Assembly: GCA_048267245.1 (NCBI GenBank)
Contig: JBLWXV010000001.1
Span: 1,178,001-1,242,000, forward strand
Reading direction: 5' to 3'
Source of the DNA: JBLWXV01 sp048267245
GTDB lineage: Bacteria; Bdellovibrionota; Bacteriovoracia; Bacteriovoracales; Bacteriovoracaceae
Length of the DNA stretch: 64,000 nt
The notes below the pieces were generated by a model. It made no database searches. It was not told the origin of the DNA and worked only from the letters and a program-made list of their open reading frames with translations. Shown piece after piece: positions 47,124-56,036 of the stretch. Numbering within the stretch: position 1 is the stretch's first letter; each line of letters opens with the position of its first letter. The translations under genes were made by a program, and so were the position numbers.

Positions 47124-49868
47124 ATGCGATTATCACAAAGAACAAATTTAGATTTTCAGCAGGTTGCCCTCAAAGTAATTTCTTTGACGATACTCTATTT
47201 TGTTGTAGGCAGGCTTAGTCTGCTACTCGCAATTCCCCCTGGCTACGCAACATCGGTTTGGCCGCCGGCGGGAATATCACTCATTTTTGTGATGCTTTAT
47301 GGGCCTAGAGTTTGTTTTGGTGCCTTTCTTGGATCATTTCTGCTAAATCTTAGTATTGCTCACCCCACACTCGAGACGATTACACTTGGAAACCTGATAG
47401 TTCCCTCCCTCATCGGTATGGGAGCGGCCCTTCATTGTGGTGTGTGTGGGATCTACTTAAGATATACAAGTCGCTATCCCGATATCATTGAAGCTCCACT
47501 TGAAATTCTGCGCTTTCTCTTTGTTGGGGGAGTTCTCGGTTGCATTATAAGTGCAAGTGTTGGGACTCTCTCGATTTGGTTTTTTGAGCTCATTCCAAAT
47601 TCAAGCTTTCTCTTTAGCTGGTTTACCTGGTGGGTAGGGGACACAATTGGAGTGATTCTCTTTGGTCCATTGCTTTTGATGCTTGGATTAAAAGATAAGA
47701 GAATCCTTTGGGTTGGAATTCCGGTCAGTATTACTTTTATTCTAATTCTTTGCCTTTACTTCTTTTCAAGTAAAGTTGAGCAAAGAAATTTAGAGAATGC
47801 ATTTAAGCAAACGACCTCAAAGATCAACGAGACCATCAAGAACTCCCTTGATAACTACGGACAACTTACAGATTATTTAAAATATTATTTTGAATTTTCA
47901 AGTAGCGTAACACCGATTGAATTTCAAAAATATGCCAATAATCTTTTTGAACGAGCCCCAGGAATTAATCTTCTTGGTTGGGCGCCTAAAATTCAAGCAG
48001 GCTCTAAAGCCAAAGTTGTCTCGACACTTCGAAAGTTTTCGGGCTATGAAAAATTTCGCTTCACAGAGCTTACTCAATCTCAGGAGTTTATGGCCGCAGG
48101 TGAGAGGGAAGTCTACTTTCCTATCATCTATATGGAACCTAGAGAGAAGTTTAGCAATTGGCTAGGCTATGACATCTCCTCTGGTAAAAATCTAAACAGT
48201 ACCCTCAAGGAAGCCGTACTGCACACTGATCGAGTGACTTTCTATCTGCAAACTCAAAAAAGCCCAGGCCTCTTTACTCCAGTCTATAAGAGATACGCAG
48301 AGGGTGAGGAGAAGGATCTACTCGGCTTTATTCTTACTAGCTTTAACCTGCAGTATATCGTAGAAAATAGTATTTCCAATCTCATACGAGAAGGGATCTA
48401 TTTTGAAATCATTGATAGTCAAAAGAGAGTTATCTATAAAAGTCATGAGGATGTAGACCAATCATCTCTTAGTGGTGTTAAGGATACTCGTCGCATTCAA
48501 ATTGCCCAAGAGAGTTGGAGTGTTCAATACACCCTAAGTTCGGCCTATCTCTTGTCAAATAAATCCATGCTCTCTTGGTCAATTCTTGCAGGTGGCCTTT
48601 TATTTACTGGCTCAATCGGAATTATCCTTTTAATCGTAACAGGACAACAGCGAAGAATCAGAAGGGTCGTTGATAGAAGGACATCTGAGCTGGTTCAGGC
48701 GAATCAGGAAGTTCAGAAAATGACTCGCATGAAGAGTGAGTTCTTTGCAAATATGAGTCATGAGATCCGAACACCTCTCAACGGTATTATTGGTATTACT
48801 GATCTAATGATGAGTAGTAGTTCTCTCAATGAGGAGAATCGCCGCTTTGCTGGAATCATCAAGACGAGCTCGGACACTCTACTGACATTAATTAACGATA
48901 TCCTCGACTTTACCAAAATTTCTGAGGGGAAGGTTAAGCTTGAGCATCGATGCTTTGAAATTTCAAAGCCTCTTGTTGAAGTTCATGACATGTTTTCGCA
49001 ACAAGCTCTAAAGAAAGGTATCGAACTTACTTATAATATCTCGAAAGGCGCACCTCAGGCCATTATAGCTGATGAAATGAGATTAAAGCAGATTCTTATG
49101 AATCTCGTGAGCAATGCCATGAAATTCACCGATAGTGGCAGTGTCGATATCTCACTTGAAGCGCAGGCTAGTGATAAGCCTGATTTTTGTCGACTCACCT
49201 TTAGTGTTTCAGATAGTGGTATTGGTATCGCAGATTCGGCGCTTGTAGAGATCTTCTCATCATTTACTCAGGCCGATGCATCTACGACCAGACGCTTTGG
49301 AGGAACAGGTCTAGGACTTGCTATTTCAAAGGGACTTTGTGAGGCCATGGGGGGAGAAATTGGCGTTGAAAGTGAAGTTGGTGTAGGGAGTCGCTTTTAC
49401 TTTTCTATCGAAGTTCAGATTGGCTCTCTCTCTGAGATTACACAGAAGGAATTAGTAGAATCTATTGATGAAGATCTTAGTACGCGCTGTCCTATGAGGA
49501 TACTGATCGCTGAGGACAATTTAATTAATCAGAAATTAATTGAGATTATCTGTAAAAAATTTGGTTACACCATTGAGATGGTGGCCAATGGAGAAGAGGC
49601 CCTCAATCAAGCGAGTAAGTCTTACTATGATCTCATCTTTATGGACATGCAGATGCCAGAAATGGATGGATTAGAGGCCACACGATTGTTGAGAGAGAGG
49701 GGCGTGAAGTCACAGATCTATGCCATGACAGCGAATGCTTTTGATGAGGATAAGAGAAAGTGCTTAGCGGCAGGAATGGATGGATTTACTTCTAAACCCA
49801 TTACTGCCAGTGCTGTTAAGCAGGTTATTCTCAAAGTCTATGATTCAATTAACGGATTAGATTCTTAG
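47124..49868 (+). CDS. Hybrid histidine kinase, MASE1-CHASE-HisKA-HATPase-REC
   Basis: A 914-residue sensor. Residues 1-215: eight-helix MASE1 (ATSVWPPAGISL, WWVGDTIGVILFGPL). About 225-415: a periplasmic CHASE-like domain (PGINLLGWAPKI, YFPIIYMEP..NWLGYDISS). A membrane helix at 485-507. HisKA with H546 (ANMSHEIRTPLNG). HATPase with DSGIG (697-701) and GGTGLGL (726-732). REC at about 792-910 with D841 (FMDMQMPEMDG). It probably phosphorylates an HPt partner not seen here. The ligand is unknown. A weak hairpin terminator follows. Confidence 0.9.
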   Translation: MRLSQRTNLDFQQVALKVISLTILYFVVGRLSLLLAIPPGYATSVWPPAGISLIFVMLYGPRVCFGAFLGSFLLNLSIAHPTLETITLGNLIVPSLIGMGAALHCGVCGIYLRYTSRYPDIIEAPLEILRFLFVGGVLGCIISASVGTLSIWFFELIPNSSFLFSWFTWWVGDTIGVILFGPLLLMLGLKDKRILWVGIPVSITFILILCLYFFSSKVEQRNLENAFKQTTSKINETIKNSLDNYGQLTDYLKYYFEFSSSVTPIEFQKYANNLFERAPGINLLGWAPKIQAGSKAKVVSTLRKFSGYEKFRFTELTQSQEFMAAGEREVYFPIIYMEPREKFSNWLGYDISSGKNLNSTLKEAVLHTDRVTFYLQTQKSPGLFTPVYKRYAEGEEKDLLGFILTSFNLQYIVENSISNLIREGIYFEIIDSQKRVIYKSHEDVDQSSLSGVKDTRRIQIAQESWSVQYTLSSAYLLSNKSMLSWSILAGGLLFTGSIGIILLIVTGQQRRIRRVVDRRTSELVQANQEVQKMTRMKSEFFANMSHEIRTPLNGIIGITDLMMSSSSLNEENRRFAGIIKTSSDTLLTLINDILDFTKISEGKVKLEHRCFEISKPLVEVHDMFSQQALKKGIELTYNISKGAPQAIIADEMRLKQILMNLVSNAMKFTDSGSVDISLEAQASDKPDFCRLTFSVSDSGIGIADSALVEIFSSFTQADASTTRRFGGTGLGLAISKGLCEAMGGEIGVESEVGVGSRFYFSIEVQIGSLSEITQKELVESIDEDLSTRCPMRILIAEDNLINQKLIEIICKKFGYTIEMVANGEEALNQASKSYYDLIFMDMQMPEMDGLEATRLLRERGVKSQIYAMTANAFDEDKRKCLAAGMDGFTSKPITASAVKQVILKVYDSINGLDS

Positions 49869-49894
49869 TTGGTTTTCCAACTTCCTTCTTTTTG
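49867..49894 (+). terminator. Weak intrinsic terminator after hybrid kinase
   Basis: AGTTGG (49867-49872) pairs with CCAACT (49877-49882) around TTTT, then a T-rich run (TCCTTCTTTTTG). The stem includes the last bases of the stop codon. Short stem, so moderate confidence. Confidence 0.5.
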
Positions 49895-49941
49895 ATATCA
49901 TATCGTAAATATTATTGACTGACTGAGTTAAGGAATGAGCT

Positions 49942-51000
49942 ATGCAAGATGAATTAAATCTTCACACACTCGTAATGGCCGGAGGAAAGGGAACGAGATT
50001 TTGGCCAGAGAGTACGAGTAAGAGGCCAAAGCAATATTTATCCCTAGTAACCAAGAAGAGTCTGCTCTCGGATACGCTCAGTCGCTTTGATGGACTCGTT
50101 CCCAGTGATCGTCGATATATTGTGACAGTTTCTGAGCAAAGAGATTTGGCCCTAAAAGAGTCTGAGGGGCAGGTAAAGCCTGAACATCTCATCTTTGAGC
50201 CAAGTGGAAGAAATACAGGTCCATGTATTCTGCTCGCACTCGCCAAGCTTAAGCGTCTTGGTGTATCGATGAATGATATTGTAGCGGTTGTTCCTTCAGA
50301 TCACGTGATTTTAAATCAAGAGGGATTTCGCGCGACTGTTAAAGAAGCTGCTCTGATTGCTGCTCGCGAGAGAGGGATTGTGACAATTGGGATTACTCCG
50401 AATTTCCCGCACACTGGCTATGGGTATATTGAAAAATCAGATGGCATCCAGGTCAAGTCATTTAGAGAAAAGCCTGATCTTGAAACGGCTAAGAGTTATG
50501 TTGCGAGTGGAAGATACCTATGGAATGCGGGAATGTTTGTCGCCAAATTAGATGTTCTACTTGAAGAATTTAGTGCTCACGCGCCTGAGATGACGGCCCA
50601 CTTTAATGATCTTGTCAGTGCCAGTGAAGAGACAATCGGTGACGTTTATAATCGCCTTCCCGCCGAGTCGATCGACTATGCAGTAATGGAAAAATCTAAG
50701 AGCGTCTTTGTGGTTCCCGCTGGTTTTGATTGGAATGATCTCGGTTCATGGGACGCTTTAGAGAGTGTGATTGAAAAGAATGCGGGCAATACAGTTGCAG
50801 AGGCCAAGAATGTTCTGGCGCTTGGCTCTGAAGGAAATATTATCTTTGCCCCCGGGAAAACAGTTGCCCTGGTTGATATCAACGATCTTGTCATTGTCTC
50901 AAATGATGAAGTGGTCGCCGTCTTTCCAAAGAGCAAAGCTCAGAGAATTAAAGACATTGTAGATCTCGCCAAGAAAAATTCGCTCGACTCACTTTTATAG
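49942..51000 (+). CDS. manC: Mannose-1-phosphate guanylyltransferase
   Basis: A 352-residue nucleotidyltransferase that makes GDP-mannose for surface polysaccharide. Signature LHTLVMAGGKGTRFWPESTSKRPKQYL is at 7-33. VPSDHVI near 115, FREKPD near 175 and YLWNAGMF near 192 match the family, as does a late ESIDYAVMEKSK and FDWNDLGSWDAL. There is no C-terminal isomerase domain, so it is the short GMP type. It ends six bases into the convergent purB. Confidence 0.9.
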   Translation: MQDELNLHTLVMAGGKGTRFWPESTSKRPKQYLSLVTKKSLLSDTLSRFDGLVPSDRRYIVTVSEQRDLALKESEGQVKPEHLIFEPSGRNTGPCILLALAKLKRLGVSMNDIVAVVPSDHVILNQEGFRATVKEAALIAARERGIVTIGITPNFPHTGYGYIEKSDGIQVKSFREKPDLETAKSYVASGRYLWNAGMFVAKLDVLLEEFSAHAPEMTAHFNDLVSASEETIGDVYNRLPAESIDYAVMEKSKSVFVVPAGFDWNDLGSWDALESVIEKNAGNTVAEAKNVLALGSEGNIIFAPGKTVALVDINDLVIVSNDEVVAVFPKSKAQRIKDIVDLAKKNSLDSLL

Positions 51001-52293
51001 TGAGCGAGCAAAAATCTTATCTACCGCTTTTGTGTAGATATTTCTGACTTCGTCAAAGCTTGGAGCAGGAAGCCCAAGCTTATATCCCTTCGCTTCAATA
51101 TCTTTACTTAGTGTTTGATGGAAAACATCTCTCGAGTTTTCCTTCTGCCCTTCAAAAGCTGCCGCTTGAACAAGAGCGTAGAGATCTTCACGAGAGAGAT
51201 TGGTGTGTTCGATTAAATAGTGGAGATAGTAGCTAGAGAGATAAATAAAGTTGTTCTCTACTCTGCCTTCTATCGTTTCTTTATGAAAGACCAGGTTATT
51301 CACTGTGGATTCAAGGCGCGAGAGAGAGTAGTAGAGAATTCCAAAGTGATCTGGAAGCATCATGCGCTCAGCACTACTGTGAGAAATATCGCGCTCGTGC
51401 CAAAGGACAACATTATCTAGCGCAACTCCCACATGAGATTTTAACATACGGGCCATGCCGGTGAGGTTTTCGCCGCTAATTGGGTTCTTTTTATGGGGCA
51501 TTGTGCTCGAGCCTTTTTGGCCTTTGGCAAAGCCCTCGTGTAGTTCAAAAACTTCTGAGCGGTGAAGATGGCGAATTTCAACACATAGGCGCTCAATGGC
51601 AGCGCCGGTAAGTCCACCTAGGGCGATGAGCTTCGCGAGTCTATCTCGTGGAATCACTTGAGTCGAAAGTGGCTCAACTTTTAGGCCAAGGGTTTTAGCG
51701 GCACGCTCTTCATGCTCTGGTGTGAGGATGGTGTAGTTGCCTACTGCTCCCGAGAACTGAATTGTTAGTTCGCTTGCTACAAAAGCTTTGTAGTCGGCGA
51801 GTCTTCTTTGGAATTCATTGTAGTGGCCTAAGAGCTTTTGACCAAAGCTCAGGGGCTCAGCGTACATGCCATGGCTTCTGCCCATGGCGAGGATATCCTT
51901 AGTTTCAAGCGCTCTTGCTTTGAGGGCTTCACATAATTTTTCAAGCGCTGGGATCACAACTTCAAGGGAAGCTTTCACTTGGAGCGTGAGAGCTGAGTCG
52001 ATAACGTCAGAGGAGGTGACACCAAAATGAAAGAATTTTCCAAGCTCAGTGGGCAATTGCTCTGTAATGCTGGTGCAAAAAGCAATGACGTCGTGTCTGG
52101 TGACCTTTTCAATTTCGTCGACACGTGTTGGATTGATCTTAGCAGTTTTTCTAATTTCAGCGGCAACGCCAGCAGGGACTTTCTCGCCTTCAAGTGCCCC
52201 TAGAATTGCTAGTTCCACATCGAGGTAACGAGAGTACTTGTACTCGTCCGTCCAAAGCTGTGAGATTTCAGGTTTGTCGTAACGAGGGATCAT
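50995..52293 (-). CDS. purB: Adenylosuccinate lyase
   Basis: A 432-residue homotetrameric lyase acting twice in purine synthesis (SAICAR and adenylosuccinate cleavage). The superfamily signature GSSTMPHKKNPI is near 262-273, TRHDVIAFC near 64, SSDVIDSALTLQ near 91 and MGRSHGMYAEPLSFG near 137. Length and motifs are standard. Not in an obvious operon with its neighbours. Confidence 0.93.
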   Translation of the reverse strand: MIPRYDKPEISQLWTDEYKYSRYLDVELAILGALEGEKVPAGVAAEIRKTAKINPTRVDEIEKVTRHDVIAFCTSITEQLPTELGKFFHFGVTSSDVIDSALTLQVKASLEVVIPALEKLCEALKARALETKDILAMGRSHGMYAEPLSFGQKLLGHYNEFQRRLADYKAFVASELTIQFSGAVGNYTILTPEHEERAAKTLGLKVEPLSTQVIPRDRLAKLIALGGLTGAAIERLCVEIRHLHRSEVFELHEGFAKGQKGSSTMPHKKNPISGENLTGMARMLKSHVGVALDNVVLWHERDISHSSAERMMLPDHFGILYYSLSRLESTVNNLVFHKETIEGRVENNFIYLSSYYLHYLIEHTNLSREDLYALVQAAAFEGQKENSRDVFHQTLSKDIEAKGYKLGLPAPSFDEVRNIYTKAVDKIFARSL

Positions 52294-52314
52294 GCTGGCT
52301 CCTAGGCTTAGAGG

Positions 52315-53103
52315 TTAGAAGTAGTAGCCAAGTTCTAGGCCGACGGAAGTCCACTGGAGCGTCAAGTGACGACTGAGTGGCCCTTCGCCTTCGAAATTGG
52401 CATCTCGCTTGGTACTGGCGAGGTTATAACTCATCTTTGTTCCAAAGTGAAAGCTGCGAGACATTCTTTTGTAGAAACTCACACTAGCGCGAAGCGCAGG
52501 TCCAGAGAAGTCCGTTCCCGAAGCATTTTCAGATAATTGGGCGTAGCCCACTTGAGCGCCAATCGTTTCAAACCAACCTGAAAAATTAAAGGTATCGGCA
52601 AAGTAACGGGTACGCGTTGAAACACCGGCACCGACAAAGAGTACGTCACTGGTCTCTTCGTTAACACTCTCGGCAGTTGCGCCAATGGCGGCTGCTTTAT
52701 ACTGGGCCAATTCTTTAAAGTTACCAGAAGTCCTGGCCGCAATAAAGTCTACCCAGGCAAGCTCAAAGCGGTGTGAGTACTCCACTTCAAAAGTTGAGAG
52801 ATCGGTCAGGTCTTTGAGGTCGGAATTAAATTGGTAGGCAAGTCCGATGCGCGATTTGTCTCTATTTAGGTCATAGCCACCAAGCATTAAGCCAGTGCCC
52901 TCATCGCGACCAAGGTTGAGGATTTCTTGCTCGATCGTTGGAGTGGAATGGGCCTTACTCACCTTGTTTATTGGTGGAGTTTTCGCATTTACAGATTTCT
53001 CAAGCGCCTCGAGATCACTCATATCCTCATCACCTAAAGTCTGCGCCTTAAGTGTAGAGAAGGTAATGATTAAGAGGACCATCAACAGAAATAAATTTTT
53101 CAT
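52315..53103 (-). CDS. Exported barrel-like protein, TolC-neighbour
   Basis: A 262-residue exported protein with signal MKNLFLLMVLLIITFSTLKA. After a charged linker the chain has repeated aromatic strands (LGGYDLNRDKSRIGLAYQF, VEYSHRFELAWVDFIAA, LRASVSFYKRM, LTLQWTSVGLELGYYF) and ends in Phe, as in outer-membrane barrels. It starts at the stop of the TolC-like gene (TAATG), so it is translated together with it. Function unknown. Confidence 0.65.
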   Translation of the reverse strand: MKNLFLLMVLLIITFSTLKAQTLGDEDMSDLEALEKSVNAKTPPINKVSKAHSTPTIEQEILNLGRDEGTGLMLGGYDLNRDKSRIGLAYQFNSDLKDLTDLSTFEVEYSHRFELAWVDFIAARTSGNFKELAQYKAAAIGATAESVNEETSDVLFVGAGVSTRTRYFADTFNFSGWFETIGAQVGYAQLSENASGTDFSGPALRASVSFYKRMSRSFHFGTKMSYNLASTKRDANFEGEGPLSRHLTLQWTSVGLELGYYF

Positions 53104-54581
53104 TAATTACCTCTTTTATTTGAGCTCTTGGGAGCAGCTTGGTTGGGGTCGCGAGCGAGGTGTTCGAAGTTCTCTCCTGGAAAATCTTCAAGTCCCATAA
53201 AGTTTGCCAAAAGAACTTTATTTTCTACGTGATCGGCGCGCACCGAAGAGAGTAGAACACTGGTGTCAGTGAGCTCTCTAAGCGTGTCTTTAAAGTCGTT
53301 AAAACTCGCTTTTCCATTCATGTAATTTTCCATGATGGTATCAAATGTCTTTAGAAGGTTTGGAACGCGCGCTTCTAACACAGTGATCTGGCGCTCATTA
53401 TTGAGGATTGATTGATAGAGATTTCTCACATACGAATTTGTCTCGTGCTTGGCGCGAGAAAGATCGACTCCCGCCTTAAAGCGCTCAAGTAGGCCGGCGC
53501 GATTTTTTCGCCCGTTAAAAAGGCCTCCTGGCCCAGTCAGCGACCAAGTGGCATTGAGTGTGGCGACCACGTCTACATTGCTATTGCTTGGTCCCGTTTC
53601 AAAGCGAGTGTGACCACCAGCTTGGTTGCCAAAATTGTGCTTATAAGCTCCGAGGTTAACCGTGAATTTGGGCAGAGGGAGATTCTCTCTTTGAATGCGA
53701 TCGTAGTCGCGTTGAGCTTTTTCAGATTCGGCCATGGCCTCTAGTACTTCTGGACTTTGGTTCGCGCTAAGTTTTAACGCCTCATCTATGCTTGCCTTGA
53801 GGCGAACAAATTGCAGATCCTCGGGAAAGAAGTATCTCGTGCCCACGTTGTCTTGGATTAAATAGGCGAGGTTTTCCTCTCCCAGAAGTAGGGCAGTGCG
53901 GGCGTCTTGGTACTCGTTTTGAGCGCGCAAATATTCTGCCCTCGCTTGGTAATAGGCTTGAGAGGATATTTTCTTGAGCGTAATTTTTTCGCGATTTAAG
54001 CGATAGATAAAGCTCGCGTGTCTGAGTTGGTCGCGCTTGGCCTTTTCAATATCTTTTAGAGATTTCACCCTAAAGAAAGTGGCGATGAGCTTGTGTTTTA
54101 ATATTCTGCGCTCTTCGGTGAGCTCTTGTTTATCGCGGCGGTAAGTGGTTCGCGCATTGAGATAGTTGAGGTGATCTTTGCCCCAATTAAAAATGGTATA
54201 CTCGCCAATTTCTAATCCAAAGGAGCCCTCTGGGCTAGTTGCTGCCCCCGCCCCATTCATACTCCCCGAATAGAGTCGACCGACGCGATAGGCACTGTGT
54301 TCAAGTCTGAGCTTTAAACTCGGCCACCAGAATTCTTCCTTAGTATCGGCAAACTCAATGTCGAGAATTTCTGACTCAGTTTTTCTGATTTTCTCACTGT
54401 AGTTTTGGCGCAGGCCCTGCTCGATTACATCATTGAGTCTAAGGGTTTTGAAGGTGTCGCTGGGGCGATTTTGTTCGTCCTCTTGAATGTAGCGAGTTTC
54501 ATTCTTTTCAAGCGTCAACTGCGCCATCGCACAGGTTGTGGATAGGCCAATAATGACCGCAAGTGAGCGGGCCTTACTCAT
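53103..54581 (-). CDS. TolC-family outer-membrane efflux protein
   Basis: A 492-residue protein with signal MSKARSLAVIIGLSTTCAMA. The TolC pattern is visible: LNDVIEQGLRQNYSEKIRKTESEILDIEFADTKEEFWWPSL, then long helices with paired repeats (ARAEYLRAQNEYQDARTALL; SPEVLEAMAESEKAQRDYDRI followed by LPLPKFTVNLGAY; RNLYQSILNNERQITVLEARVP). TolC proteins form the outer channel of export pumps; no inner-membrane pump gene is adjacent. The start at 54581 (AAAGGA upstream) is preferred over 54611. Confidence 0.85.
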   Translation of the reverse strand: MSKARSLAVIIGLSTTCAMAQLTLEKNETRYIQEDEQNRPSDTFKTLRLNDVIEQGLRQNYSEKIRKTESEILDIEFADTKEEFWWPSLKLRLEHSAYRVGRLYSGSMNGAGAATSPEGSFGLEIGEYTIFNWGKDHLNYLNARTTYRRDKQELTEERRILKHKLIATFFRVKSLKDIEKAKRDQLRHASFIYRLNREKITLKKISSQAYYQARAEYLRAQNEYQDARTALLLGEENLAYLIQDNVGTRYFFPEDLQFVRLKASIDEALKLSANQSPEVLEAMAESEKAQRDYDRIQRENLPLPKFTVNLGAYKHNFGNQAGGHTRFETGPSNSNVDVVATLNATWSLTGPGGLFNGRKNRAGLLERFKAGVDLSRAKHETNSYVRNLYQSILNNERQITVLEARVPNLLKTFDTIMENYMNGKASFNDFKDTLRELTDTSVLLSSVRADHVENKVLLANFMGLEDFPGENFEHLARDPNQAAPKSSNKRGN

Positions 54582-54751
54582 AGGAGAAGTCCTTTGGTTG
54601 GTTTCCAACAAAATTTTAATGACTAACTTGATCCCATCGACTCTGCCAAATCCTAGGCTTTGAGCTTCAAGGTTACAGGAGGCGTGTGTGCGTCTCTTTA
54701 ATTAGTCGTAATAAATTAAGCCTACTTGGGAATTTTAAGAGTGAAAAGAGA

Positions 54752-55141
54752 TTATTCGAGGACGACGCCGGGACAACCACCGCGGATGAGGGTTTCTTCT
54801 TGGCGCTGAATTTTCATGCGGGCGAGGTCTAGTTCACGGTCAATTTTGCGGTGATTAAGTTCTAGGTTGCGCTTGAGCTGCTTCTTGGCCGCGGGAGTTA
54901 CTCGTTGCATTCGCTCATTTCGAACCAGTAGTTCGGTGAGCTTCTGTTTGTGAGCGCGCTTCTTGTCGAGTTCGGCGAGCAGTGCTTCGCAGCGACGACT
55001 GAGAGAGGGGTCAGTGATGACACTATTTGTAATCATGTCACGCGCGTCAACTTGCGCTTTGACTGTAGGCGCTACAGCGCAGAGAAGTACGACGAAGATG
55101 ACATGGCGAATGTTGTTGAGTGTCTTTCTCGGATAACTCAA
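54752..55141 (-). CDS. Small secreted helical protein of unknown function
   Basis: A 129-residue exported protein. The TTG start at 55141 (GAGG five bases upstream) places the signal peptide (NIRHVIFVVLLCAVAPTVKA) near the N-terminus; the ATG at 55189 would add 16 residues. The mature part is strongly basic and helical (ELDKKRAHKQKLTELLVRNERM, LKRNLELNHRKIDRELDLARMK) with two cysteines. No family is recognised. The 170 bases between it and the TolC-like start hold nothing clear. Confidence 0.5.
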   Translation of the reverse strand: MSYPRKTLNNIRHVIFVVLLCAVAPTVKAQVDARDMITNSVITDPSLSRRCEALLAELDKKRAHKQKLTELLVRNERMQRVTPAAKKQLKRNLELNHRKIDRELDLARMKIQRQEETLIRGGCPGVVLE

Positions 55142-55193
55142 GTTTGCCTCTACAAAATGTGACTGGCCGGTCAGAATAGATTTTATCACAGCT

Positions 55194-55223
55194 TTGCCAA
55201 CGCTACTTTTCTAGTGGTACATT
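55194..55223 (+). promoter_or_regulatory. Promoter of the kdsB operon
   Basis: TTGCCA (55194-55199), an 18-base spacer and TACATT (55218-55223) predict a start near 55230, about 27 bases before the kdsB TTG codon. Moderate consensus match. Confidence 0.45.
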
Positions 55224-55256
55224 CTACCTTTAATTTTTTTCACCTGGAGCCCTCGC

Positions 55257-56036
55257 TTGGCAGCGAATCCCCGTGTCCTGGTTCTTATTCCAGCTCGCTA
55301 TGGATCAACGCGATTCCCGGGCAAACCTCTCACTTTAATCCACGGTCGTCCCATGATTAATCACGTTCTTGAAAACGTGAAGCGTGGACTTGAAGGACTT
55401 CACTCGCGCGTGGTTGTGGTAACTGATGATGATCGCATCGAAGCGGCTATCCCTGCTGAACTCGGGGAAGTGGCCAGAGTAGATGATGAAGTGAGTACCG
55501 GAAGTGAGCGCATCCTCTTGGCCTTTGAGCGCTTCTATGAAAGTGAGCAGTGGGATTTGGTTGTTAATGTTCAGGGAGACGAGCCTCTTCTCACGGGTGA
55601 GATTTTAAAGTCGGTAGTGAATTTTCATTTGGGTAGTTCATTTGATGTGGCAACCCTGGTGCGCCATATGCCAGTGCGCGATCACGAGTTTCTTGACTCC
55701 AATCGTGTGAAGGCCGTCTATGTTCCAGAGAGTGGAGCGTGTCTCTACTTTAGTAGGGCAGCTGTGCCCCATGAGCGCGATGGGAGTGGGAATGTTGGTT
55801 GGCATCTCCATATTGGTCTCTACTCGTTTAGGCCCTCTGTGCTCAAGCGCTTTGGCACATTAGCTGAGGGAAGATTAGAGTCGCTAGAAAAATTAGAGCA
55901 ATTGAGACTTTTAGAAAATGGTCACACAATTGGAGCTGCCGTCACTGACCAAGTTATTGGTGGCGTCGACACTCCAAGTGATGTGAAGTGGGTTGAAGAA
56001 AAACTTAAGATAAAAGGGTCGAGTCATGGCAACTAA
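55257..56036 (+). CDS. kdsB: CMP-Kdo synthetase (3-deoxy-manno-octulosonate cytidylyltransferase)
   Basis: A 259-residue enzyme that activates Kdo with CTP for lipopolysaccharide. Family features: VLIPARYGSTRFPGKPL at 9-25, VVVTDDDRI near 56, STGSERI near 86, VNVQGDEPLL near 107-116 and a GIDTP-like GGVDTPSD near the end. The TTG start has GGAG seven bases upstream. It overlaps the pyrG start by 11 bases. First gene of the operon. Confidence 0.92.
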   Translation: MAANPRVLVLIPARYGSTRFPGKPLTLIHGRPMINHVLENVKRGLEGLHSRVVVVTDDDRIEAAIPAELGEVARVDDEVSTGSERILLAFERFYESEQWDLVVNVQGDEPLLTGEILKSVVNFHLGSSFDVATLVRHMPVRDHEFLDSNRVKAVYVPESGACLYFSRAAVPHERDGSGNVGWHLHIGLYSFRPSVLKRFGTLAEGRLESLEKLEQLRLLENGHTIGAAVTDQVIGGVDTPSDVKWVEEKLKIKGSSHGN